DNA of 64,000 nt from Sarcocystis neurona (lineage: Eukaryota > Apicomplexa > Conoidasida > Eucoccidiorida > Sarcocystidae). Made by a program: the position numbers and the translations under genes. Positions within the stretch are counted from its first letter, which is position 1. Each line of letters begins with the position of its first letter. This document shows positions 23,601-35,600 of the stretch, piece after piece. The stretch covers positions 847,347 through 911,346 of the forward strand of contig KL647320.1 in the NCBI GenBank assembly GCA_000727475.1. Direction: 5' to 3'. The notes beneath the pieces were generated by a model. The model was not told where the DNA came from. It ran no database searches and saw only the letters and a list, made by a program, of their open reading frames with translations.

Positions 23601-26600
23601 GCGGGAAGAGATTGAAGGGAAGGAAGTGGAAGCGCGGCGGTCTATCGACGCAGCAGGACCAGCGCTTATCGGCGTGGAAGGAACCACAGCAGCAGCAGCA
23701 ATAGGGGAAAAACCAGCAGTGGCAGCAGAGACGGCAGCTGGAGCAACAGCAGAAGAAGGAGGCTCAACAGCAGCAGCGGCGGACGAAGAAGCAGCGCCGG
23801 CACCAGAGAAGGTCGCCGCAGCAACAGCAGCAGGAGACTTAAGAGCGAAAGAGAAATCGGCAGCAGGTGCGACTGCTGCTGAAGAGGAGGCCGAAGACAG
23901 ACGAACAGCACCAATGACCGCCGGTGCGGCATCAGCAGCAGGTGAGAAGGGAAATGACGCAAGTGCCGCAAGTAGCGAGGCGGCAGCAGAGAGTAAAGCA
24001 GCAGCAGAAGAGGGGGGGGAAGAGGAGGACAGAGGAAGTGCTGGCGTGCCAGCAAAGCGCGACCAGACAGCAGCTGCGGAGGGGGGGGAAGGTGCGAAAG
24101 AAGCAGCAGCAGCAGTGGGAGGGAGAAGAAGAAGTGTGCAGCCCCCTGCTGCTGCAGCAGGACGAGGAAGACCGAGAGGACGCGGGGGAGGCGGCAGAAA
24201 AAGATCGAGCAGCTGCTCCTGGTGGACCGCTTCTCAGTCCGCCGCTGATGCAAGAGGAGGAGGTGGAGCAGCAGCAGCAGGACATCAGGGAAGGAAACAG
24301 CTTCGCTTGGCGACGAAAACGGGAGACTTTGAGGAAGAGCCGGAAGAGTTTGAGACACGGACTCGGTCAACTTTTTGCGGGAGGGCCAGGAGCAGGAGCA
24401 GCAACACCGAGAGCAGCAGCAACACCGAGAGCAGCAGCAGCTGCGTGTTTGCTGTAGAGGAGAGGAGGAAAGTCGAAGAAGCGTCTCGATCGGTTTGTGG
24501 GGTCCAGGTGGTGGAGACGGCAGCAGCGAAAGGCGATGCAGCAGCGAAAGGCGATGCAGCAGGAACAGCAGCGGCAGCAGGAACAGCAGCGGCAGCAGGA
24601 GCAGCAGCAAGAGCAGCAGAAAAGGAGGGAAACGCTAGAGCGGCAGCAGTCGTGGGGAGGAAGGCTAATCCGGCAGGGAAGAGAAGGCGACTGTACGGAG
24701 GCCTGTGGGGTGAGAGAGAAGAGAGAGAAGCAGAAAAGGAAGAAATTAAGAGAAGAAGAAGAGACCAAGAAGACGGGGAGGCGGCCGCACTGCAGGGGAG
24801 AAGTGTACGCGGGACTGACGTGCTGCGGCGCAGCGACGGCGGCGACGGAGCAGCAGACACAGCGCGCAGAGGCGGAGAAGCAGCAGCAGCCCCCACAGCA
24901 GTGTCGAGGCCGGCGACGTGCAAAGCCGAGGAGGAGAAGACGCGCGACGTTCCTGAAGCAGCTGCAGCTCACGCCGGGCGTGGAAAGGAAGAAGAAGAAG
25001 GAGGGGCAAGGGGGGCAGGAGCAACGACGGCAGCAACGGGGCGAGGAGCAGCAGCAGCAGGTTCGTGTGGAGAAGCGGCAGCAGCAACAGCAACCCGGCG
25101 AGCTCACGCCGCTACGTCACCTGCAGAAGCGACAGCAGCAGCAGCAGCAACGAGGAGAACAGTAGCAGCAGCGTCAGTAAGAGGAGGCGAGGGAGCGGCA
25201 GCAGCAGCAAGACGAGAGATAGAAGAGACGACGGCGGGGAGGGCCGGGCTCGTTGGCAGTGTCTATAGAGCAGGAAGAGGTTTTCCGCGGCGCAGCAGTG
25301 ACTGCAGCAGAGCAGCAGCAGGAGAGAAATTCAGCGGCAGCAGCTGCTGCAGAGCTGCAGACGACGGCGACAGCAGCAGCAGCACGGGGTGGCTTGTCGA
25401 CGGTCTCTGCAAGCGCGGCGAGAGAAACGAGGAAGAAAACGAAGAGAGAGAAGCCGGGAGAACAGCAGAGCAGCAGGAAGCCGGTCGGCAAGCAGCAACA
25501 GAGAAGTCTGGTGAAGCGCGAGGAAGCAGCAGCAGAGGACGAGCAGAACAGGGACCGACCCCGGCTAACGACGACCAAGCTGCCGCCGCTCCTGCTGCTG
25601 CTGCCGCGGGGACTGCTGCTGCTGCTGCTACACGCGCACCGGCTCCTACGTCGAAAAGACTCGTCATCCGCAAAAGGCCTGCCAGACCCAAGGTAACTCT
25701 CGCTGCTGCTGGTGCTGTCCCTGTCCCTTTCCTAGCGGACCTCCACTTATAAATCATGTATAACGATACTTCCTCCGTATATATGTGTCTGTCTCTTTAT
25801 CAACGGACGTCTGCATGTGTGAGTGTCTACATCTCTGTATATCTGCATGTGTATCTGTACACATGTATAAGCACGTGTATATGAGCGTCTCTATGTATGT
25901 GTGTTTGCCTATATATAGGTATACATACGTAAAAGCGTGTACATATATATGTGTGGTATGCGTATGCTTTCCTCTATTTGTATGTACGTATGTGTGTGGC
26001 CACCTGTCCTTCCCCAAGTCCATACCTACCTATATATATACATATATATATACAAAGCAAGAGAGAGGAAGATTTGTATATACGTGTTGTCCTACCCATG
26101 GATATGTGTGACTGCCGCAGAAAGAGGTATCTGAATATATAGACACCCTTCATATGCCAGAGTCGTGCCTGCATATATATGTACGTCCTCGTCTCTATAT
26201 TAACCCCACGTCATGTGCCCGCCTCGCCGCCCGTTGCTAACGAACATATATATATATAGATATATATATCGCGGGAGAGATGAACACCTGCTGGGGACGC
26301 TGCGCGACGTCGTCGGTCGCTTTCGCTGCGCGATTCACTCGTTGCTTCGGGAAGAATATATCCTTCCACTTCTCTACGTTCTGCGTGCTGTCGTTGTCTA
26401 GGGGACCATATATATATATCCCCGCTTTTGTGTTGTTTATCAGGAAGAAGGTTTACTCGTGAAGTTTGTCTAAATGTACATATATATATGTATATATATG
26501 TGTATATATGTATACAGACATATATGTGTGGGCTTTACTATCAGGAGGCGCATACGTGATGCATGTAAAGACACGCACACATGTACATATATTTATATAT

Positions 26601-29600
26601 GGAGCATTCCACGCGCATAATATCTCTGTGTGTGTATAGGAGAGGTTCCTACCTTGTTTCATATGTATAGGTGTGTATATGTATGCAGTGCCCCTATCTT
26701 GTTCAATATATATATATGTATAGTTTTGCTGTACATATATGCATGTGTATGGAATGCGCCTATCTTGTTCTGCATGTATATACGTATGTGTTTTCTCCCT
26801 ATATATGTATGTATGGAGTGCTGCTGTTTTGTTATATATATGAAAGAGGCCTCTATCTCCTTGTTTCGGCATGTGTCTCCCGTTGGACGTAGGACGTGCT
26901 GCTGCGTGTGGGGTGGGGGATAGTCGGCGACGGACTGTTGATCAACGAAGAAACTCTGCGTCTCTTTTATGTGTGTGTCGCAGGAGCCCGTTAGCTTCGC
27001 CCTTTGCGCCATGTGCGGCTGCTACGGGGAAGTTCTTTGCTGCGACTTCTGCCCGCGGGTGTTCCACGCCTCCTGCCTTTTTAAGTACTACCCGCTGCGC
27101 GTCTTCGTCCCTCCGGAGCTGCGCGCGGCTGCTGCTGCTGCGTCTGGCGCCGCCGGGGGCGCGGGGGGCGGAGGGAAGCTGTCGCACGCGCACCACTACT
27201 CTTCCTACCACCAGCAGCAGCAGCACCGGCCCGCGCAGCAGCTGCTGAACGGCAAGCGGCTAGGAGCTGCAGCAGCAGCAGGCGACAGTAACACGCGAGC
27301 CGTAGGAGGTGGCGGAGGAGGAGGTCGTTTTGCTGGGGCCGGCGGCATGTGGGCTGCGCTGCCCCCGCCTCCCCCCCCGTTGCCAGGCTACGTCTCCCAC
27401 ACAAGCTTGACGGCTGCTGCTGCAGCGGCTGCATGCAAGACCACCGCCAAGAAGAACAAGACCCAGCAACAGCAGCAGCAACAGACTCGATCTGTGGCTG
27501 TCTCCTCCACTGCAGTGTCCTCTGCCTGCAGGTCAGACGTCTCGTCTCCGGTGTCTTCCCCGACCTCTTCATCGACGAAAGAAACGTCGCAGCCTGCTGC
27601 TGCAGCCACTCCTGACGCTCCTGCTGCCAGTGCCGCTGCCCTTTCCTCGCCTCGTTTCTCTTCCGCCGGGGTCGCGTCTGCCGCCCCTGCATCTCCTGCG
27701 GCCGCCGGAGCGGCGGGCGTCGACGAGACGGGGGGAGACGCGTGGATGTGCCCCGACTGCTACGGCGTGCCGTACTCGAGCAGCCGTCCAATCGAGCATG
27801 TAGCCTGGCGGGTGAAGCTGCTGCAGTGGAGGAAGATGGCCGAGGAGGAAGACCGGCTGCTGCTGAGCTTTCCTTCCCTAGACGCCGTGCGGCCGTACTT
27901 CGGCGACGAAGAGGGCTGGCAGCTCTTCAAAGTGAAGCGGGCGCGCAAGCTGCTGCAGCGGTCCCGACAAATTGCTGCCGCCGTCTGCGCGGCGCAGCAG
28001 CGCGGCGGCCCGCAGCAGGGCGACGGCACGCCGGCGGCGAAGAGGAAGAGACGCGGCCAACAGCAGCAGCAGCAGCAGCCGTCGACAGGGCAGCCGCCGC
28101 GCAGAGGCGAGACGCGAGGCGAGACAGCAGGTCGTGTCGCCGGGGCAGCGACAGCAGAGCAGGAAGCGGAAGACGAGGAGGACGACGACTGCGCCGGAGA
28201 CGAAGACGAAGAGAAGAAAAGGAAGCGAAAAGAAAGCGGGCCAGGACGAGGAGGAGGCGGCGAGGTCGCGACTCGAGGAGAGGCCACCGGGGAGGGGGAG
28301 GGGAAGAGAGCAGGCCTGCACAAGACGCTTCTCGAGAGGAATATATTCTTCGCGCGCCTTACCGACTTCCCCTTGAACGCCGCGCGACAGCTGCTGCATG
28401 CCATGGGCAAAAAGGCGGCCGAAAGTGGGGTTTTCTTCCTCAAGCAGCTGCTGCTTCGCATGGCGTACTCAACAAACGACGTCGAGCAGCTGAATTTCCT
28501 TGTGAGGCCAGATACGCCTGCCTTTCCTCCTCTTCGTACGACGCTGCTGCTGTTGCTGCTGCTGCGCCTCTGCGCTGCGCACTGCGGGTTTTGCTGCTGC
28601 TGTTGCTGGGCTGCCCCGTGGACTTCTTTCATGCGGTGCTCCTGTTGTTGCTGCTGCGGGCGGCGACATGCTCGCTGCTGCGCTTCTTCGAACCTTGCGC
28701 CTGGCACTGCTGCTTCTGTTGCTCTGCTGCCCTGGTGACTTCTTGCTTGCGCTGCGTCTGCTGCTTGCTTCTTTGAATGCTGCTGCTGCCGGTGCCGCTG
28801 CTGTTGCCGCTCGGTCGGTACTTCTGCGGGTGGTGGGAAGGGGATCGCTGCTGCCGTCTTCGCTGCTGTATGCGACCTGCTGCTGCTGCATGAGCTGCTG
28901 GAGTTGCGCCAGCACCAGTACTGCTGACGGCGTTTTCCTGCTGCTGCTTCTGCTGCTTGCCGCCCTCCTGCTGCTGCTGCGACTACCGGAAGGGGACAGG
29001 GTCACTCCTGCTGGTGCTGCTGCTGCTCAAGAGCTGTTGCTGCGCGTAGGAGAAGAGCTACGTCGTCGACGAATACGTCGGGTAGCGGTGCCTCCTGCTG
29101 CTGCAAGTGCTGCGCGGCTGCCATTTTTGCGCTCCCCGTTGCCGCTGCCGCCGCTTGAACGACTGCCGATGCTCCTCTTCCTCCCGCAGCTCTCATCTGC
29201 TTCTCCCTCCTGCTGTTGCTGCTCTGCTCTGCTGCCGCTGTTCCTCTCGCGCTCCTGCTGTTTGACGACCCGCTGCGTCGAACGGTTCTTCTCCTCTTCG
29301 GCTGCTTTTCGCGCTGCTGGTGTTGCAGTTCTGCTGCTGCTGTGAGGGGCGAACTTGTGGCTTTTTCTCGTGGTGCCGCTGCTGCCTTCCCCCCCAACTG
29401 CTGCTGCCGTTCTGTTTCGTGTGTGGGGTGTTCCTCTCTGACACTCCCATGCCTTCTTGCTGCCTGCTGCTTCTTGCTGCCTGATGCTTCTTGCTGCCTG
29501 CTGCTTCTTGCTGCCTGCTGCTTCGTGCTGCCTGCTGCTTCTTGCTGCCTTCCGCTTCTTGCTACCTCCTGCTTCTTGCTGCCTTCCGCTTCTTGCTACC

Positions 29601-32600
29601 TCCTGCTTCTTGCTGCCTTCCGCTTCTTGCTGCCTGCTGCTTCTTGCTGCCTGCTGCTTCTTGCTGCCTGCTGCTTCTTGCTGCCTGCTGCTTCTTGCTG
29701 CCTGCTGCTTCTTGCTGCTTCGCTTCCTTCTCGTCCCTCTAACTGCTGTTGATGTCTCCCTGCGCGGCGACGTACATATATATGCCAATGTCTCTGTGAT
29801 GAGGCGGCTTCGTCTCTCCTCGACCTGCGCATGTGCGACAGCTGCAAAGGAGGGGGGGTGGACCTCTTCGTAAGACGTAGGAAGAGCAGACGTTCTCCTG
29901 AGGATGGGACCCCCCCTCTCCCTCTCAACAGCAGAGGTTGACCTCTGCCCGACTTCCTTCTCAAAGGCATACCAACTAACCCACGCGCCGGGGGACGCCA
30001 TCTGCTCTCCTGTCCTGCGCTGTTCCTCATGCATTAACTGGCCTGGACACACACATATATACACACGTATTCATATATATGTATATGTTATCTTGGGAGT
30101 CCTTTTCTCTCTGTTCTTCATGCATGAAGCCACGTGTGCACATGAATCCACCTACATCCATACATACGTGTATGTATATATTATACACATTGGGTACATA
30201 TATATATACATATACGTGTGTGTACATACGTACATACATATTCATACATACATACATACATATTCATACATACATACAAATTCATACATACATACATACA
30301 TATACACACATACATATTCATACATACATACATATACATACATATTCATACATACATACATATACACATACATACACACATACATACACACATACATACA
30401 TACATATACATACATACATATACATACATACATATACATACATACATATATATACATATATATATATATATATGTATGATACGTAGAGTACTTGCGTGTG
30501 TGTGTATTTTGTATGTAAATCCACGCCTATGTATATGTGCAGTATGGTGAGGAGGGTCAATCCATACAGAGAGACATATGTGCATCGTAGAGGAGGAGGT
30601 CCTTGGGTGTCCTCCTCCACGTATAACCTCCGGCAAATGTGTGGTAGGTTGCGTCGTTGTGTATTCGAAGACTTGGCTGCCTTACTAATACGAATATGTG
30701 CATGTGCGTGAAGGGCGGGTGTATCCCTATAATATACGAAGATATATTATTCCTGGGCCCCCCGCATGCAGAAGACTGGACACCCACGTCCGTCGCTACG
30801 TCTATCTACATCTATATGTATATGCGTATATACATATAAATATACTGGCGCTGTTATGTATGTGTGTTTGCCTGTGTGTATGTATGTATGTAGAGAATGT
30901 ATCGATGTATATATACGTGTGGTCAGGTATGTAGCAGGCCCGTGTGTGTGGTGGGTATTTATAGAGAGAAGGACACACACACACACACACATATACAAAA
31001 ATCGATCCGCATCTGTCCGTCTATGTATCCACTCCTATATTTGTGCATGTAGAGCAATGACGTACGTACGTCCAGTATATATTTTTGTGCCTGGATGAAG
31101 CGTACACCTGTGCACTAGGCATGCGTGAGCGTGTCTCTGTACACACACGTGCGCAGGAAAAACACGTACGTGTGTGTTTCTGTTCTGCATGTGTTGGGTT
31201 CCTTCGCCGATGTCTGTTGACCCGCGCCGTGGACTGGACTGGATTTTCTTTTTGCTTTGCTGCAGGAGTACGGGGCGGAAGTGGCCTACCTGCTGACGAA
31301 CCTGCTGGGGTACTTGGGCCCGTCGAAACACCTCGTCGACACCATCGTCGACGCCGCTGCATGCATCCTCCTGCTGTGGAGCCGCCGCCGCAACCGCATT
31401 TCGCGAGCGGCCCTCCTCAACGACGAGGCCCTCATTTTCTCCACCCTCGAAGCCTGCTGGGCGCAGCTGTATGTCATCTTCTTCCTCTCTCCCCGTCTCC
31501 GTGCAGGAAATGCGTGTGTCTCCCTTTTGCTGTCGGTGTCTCCATGTCTCCGCCTCTCCGTGTCTCCGTGTATGACACATGTGTGTCTCCCTTTCTCCTT
31601 TGGTGTCTCTGCCCCGGTGTCTCCGTCCCGGTGTCTCGCTGTGCGTGCCCGCGTGTGGCTGTCTCTCGCCTTCTCTGCTGCTGTCTCTTGCCGTGTGTCT
31701 CCATCGCGTCGTTTTCTCTCTGCCCGCCCTCTCGACGATGCACTCGAAGACATAAACGGAAGTCGCGCCAGCCTTCTGCATATACAAAAGACACACGTAA
31801 TTGCACCTGTATGTATATATCTATTCATGGGTCTCTCTACGTCTCTCCGTACACACCTATATATGTACTGGGATATGAATATATGTATATTTGTATATAT
31901 AAATACTCGTGTAGTCTCCTCTCTACATAGTGAATTCATTGCATTCCCATCTCTTCATATCTCTAAGTATATGTAAGTTCATCTCTGTATATATCTAAAT
32001 TCGTAGCCTTCATATGTATATATGTAGGTAGATAGATAGATAGGTACATATATATATATACGTGCATATGTATATATGTATGTATATATATACACTGATG
32101 TTCTTCTCTCTATTTACTTATATATAAATGGATATCTATATGTGTTTGTAAGTAGCTTCGTATCCATATATATATATATACTCATGTTCTTCTCTCTATA
32201 TTTGTATGTATGTATATATATGTATTTGTATCCTACGTGTATATACGTACGTGTGCTTGTATTCTTCGTTACGTCTTTGTATGTTAGATATATATATATG
32301 TAGATTTGTATGTATGTATATATGTATCTTCGTATCCTTGATATATATATACTCATGTTCTTCTGTCTACGTTTGTATGGACGTATCCACGTGCGTATAT
32401 ATATATATATGTATGCATGTATTTGTGTATATTAATGTATGTGTATTCATATCCCCCACACACATATATACTCGTATTCTACTCTCTCTGTATATATGTA
32501 TGTAAGGATATATGTATGTCTATACATATATATATGTGTTCATATCCTTTACTGTGCTTGCTGTGAGGGTGTGTTTATGTATGTATATATATATGTGGGG

Positions 32601-35600
32601 TACGTATACCTCCATATATGTAAGGATATATATATCTATACATTCATATATATGTTCACGTCCTTGGCTTGCTGCGAGGGTGTGTATATGTAAATATATA
32701 TTTCCGTGGGGAGCAGGTGTGTGTGCGTTTTTCTGCGGCGCGTTCGGTGAGTCACCGTCTTCTTGCTGCAGTTTTCTCCCTGGAAGTTGCGTGCTGGGCG
32801 GGGGGGGGGGTGGCCACTCCGTCTTCTGCTGCAGGCGGCGCAGAACGCGTTACTTCCCCCCGTGTCCCTCCCCATGCGCCCCTCCACAACATCCACATCA
32901 TAAATGTAGAGACGTATCGTCCTCCTGCAGGCCACAAACGCGCAGTACATTCTTGTATTATATGTGGCTCTATTCACACATACATATATAGAAGGAGATG
33001 CATAGGTAGATATACATACCTCTCCGTATACACACATATGTGTGGGGTACATATATATGCCTCCACGTACAAATGGGTAATTTCTCCCACATGCATGCGT
33101 GTAGGAGGTGGAGGTAGGAGGTGGTCGACTCAATTCGTTGGAGCTTCCTCTCTCTATAGAAGTATGTGCATGTGCATGCACGTATCTCCGTTCAGACGTA
33201 TATGTATGGGTCTCTGTATATCTCCGTATAAAAGAGAGTCTCCTATATATTGCTGTACAGCAGGAGCAACTCTCCCCACACATATGTCTGCGGCGTTCAG
33301 CCCCCCCCCCTGTCTCCGTACACACACATATATCACAAAAGAAGTACTACTACCCCCGGCCCCTCTGCTCGTCGACAGCACGTATAGAACGACGACCAAA
33401 CCCGCACATAATACGCTACACACGTGGAAGTGCGCGTCTCTGTATGTATGAGTATGTGTGTATACGTTGGATGTATACCTTCCTCTCTCTGTAGCCGCAG
33501 ACATATATACGTCATATATATATGTGTGGATGTATACCGTGGGGTACACGTGTGTATGTATGTGGTGGCCTGAATAGAGAGACGGGGGGGTTGAAGGGCA
33601 GGCGTCGTCTCCGTGTCTGTGGCGGCCGGTGCGCATGCGGTGGAGAAGAAGTAGACTGCCCCGCCGTGTCCGCACAAATTCCGCATGCATGTGTACGTGT
33701 GTGGTGGAGGTGGTGACGGATCTACTCGAGAAGGGGGGGGGAAGGCGCGAATTGTGTGTCTGCGTTTGCGTATCATGAAGGGGTCCCTTCTGTGGAGAAG
33801 ACGCGCGCGCGCGCGCGTTTGCTGGGCCAGCCCACTTTTCTGCTGGCGCCCGGCACGTCTGGCAACTGCATGCAAGCGATGTTGCTGCTGCTCGCCTGCT
33901 GTACAGGGTCCTGCACCGCTATAGCAACACGGCGGCTGCTGCGCCGGCCCTCGCGCGCTTAAACGGCACGTCCTACGGCAGCTGCAGCAAAGCCGTCACC
34001 GGCTACAGCATCTACTCTTCAGGCAGCAGCAGCAGCANNNNNNNNNNNNNNNNNNNNNNNNNNNNNNNNNNNNNNNNNNNNNNNNNNNNNNNNNNNNNNN
34101 NNNNNNNNNNNNNNNNNNNNNNNNNNNNNNNNNNNNNNNNNNNNNNNNNNNNNNNNNNNNNNNNNNNNNNNNNNNNNNNNNNNNNNNNNNNNNNNNNNNN
34201 NNNNNNNNNNNNNNNNNNNNNNNNNNNNNNNNNNNNNNNNNNNNNNNNNNNNNNNNNNNNNNNNNNNNNNNNNNNNNNNNNNNNNNNNNNNNNNNNNNNN
34301 NNNNNNNNNNNNNNNNNNNNNNNNNNNNNNNNNNNNNNNNNNNNNNNNNNNNNNNNNNNNNNNNNNNNNNNNNNNNNNNNNNNNNNNNNNNNNNNNNNNN
34401 NNNNNNNNNNNNNNNNNNNNNNNNNNNNNNNNNNNNNNNNNNNNNNNNNNNNNNNNNNNNNNNNNNNNNNNNNNNNNNNNNNNNNNNNNNNNNNNNNNNN
34501 NNNNNNNNNNNNNNNNNNNNNNNNNNNNNNNNNNNNNNNNNNNNNNNNNNNNNNNNNNNNNNNNNNNNNNNNNNNNNNNNNNNNNNNNNNNNNNNNNNNN
34601 NNNNNNNNNNNNNNNNNNNNNNNNNNNNNNNNNNNNNNNNNNNNNNNNNNNNNNNNNNNNNNNNNNNNNNNNNNNNNNNNNNNNNNNNNNNNNNNNNNNN
34701 NNNNNNNNNNNNNNNNNNNNNNNNNNNNNNNNNNNNNNNNNNNNNNNNNNNNNNNNNNNNNNNNNNNNNNNNNNNNNNNNNNNNNNNNNNNNNNNNNNNN
34801 NNNNNNNNNNNNNNNNNNNNNNNNNNNNNNNNNNNNNNNNNNNNNNNNNNNNNNNNNNNNNNNNNNNNNNNNNNNNNGCAGCAGCAGCAGCAGCAACCGT
34901 CCGTGCAGCAACAGCAGCAGCAGCAGCGGCAACGTCAGCAGCGGCAACGTCTCACAAAGCAGGAACGGCGACGTCTCATTAGGCAGCAGCAGCAGCCGTC
35001 CACACAGCAGCAGCATCGGAAATAAATCTTACAGCAGCAGCAGCAGCAACAGCAGCGGCAGCGTCTCACAAAGCAGCAGCAGCAACCACCCATCTAGCGG
35101 CAGCAGCAACCGTCCGTACAGCAGCAGCAGCAGCGGCAACGTCTCACAAAGCACCAGCAGCAGCAATCGTCCATACAGCAGCAGCAGCGGAAACGTATCT
35201 CACAGCAGCAGCAGCGGCAACACCTCACAAAGCAGCAGCAGCAACTCCCCATACAGCAGCGGCAGCAACCGTCCATACAGCACCAGCAGCAGCGGCAACG
35301 TCTCACAAAGCAGCAGCAGCAGCAACCGTCCGCACAGCAGCAACAGCAGCAGCGACAACGTCTCACACAGCGGCAGCAGCAACCGTCCGTATAGCAACAG
35401 CACCGACAGCGTCTCACAGAGCAGCAGAAACAGTACCATGTCACAGAGCAGCAGCAGCATAACGCCGTCACAGAGCAGCAGCAACTTCACGGCTAATAGG
35501 GCATGGGTGTCGCAGCAGCATTGGCAGCAGAGGACGCTGCGGTGTAGCCTTGGCGAACAGAAGTTGTGCTACATGCAGTGGAAAGAAGAAGTGGAGCGGT

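Larger units (their letters stand above)
28502..31265. other. Intron: CTG-rich, minisatellite, then CATA repeats
   Basis: Starts with a GTGAGG donor followed by dense CTG triplets, contains a 17-bp minisatellite (29453-29720) and a CATA array (30227-30475), and ends tttgctgcag. The long minus-strand ORF at 29027-30064 is the antisense reading of the CTG tract and the minisatellite. Confidence 0.6.

Noticed and set aside
26871..27248. Alternative plus-strand ORFs overlapping the PHD exon
   Set aside because: They lack the zinc ligands and have no splice continuity; the PHD frame is recognisable and phase-consistent.
29027..30064. 345-codon minus-strand ORF with 17-residue repeats
   Set aside because: It is the antisense reading of a CTG-rich intron plus a 17-bp minisatellite; a 17-bp unit gives periodic ORFs in every frame.
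34878..35470. Repeat array resembling a CRISPR pattern
   Set aside because: Units are degenerate, in a continuous reading frame and dominated by AGC triplets. There are no uniform spacers.
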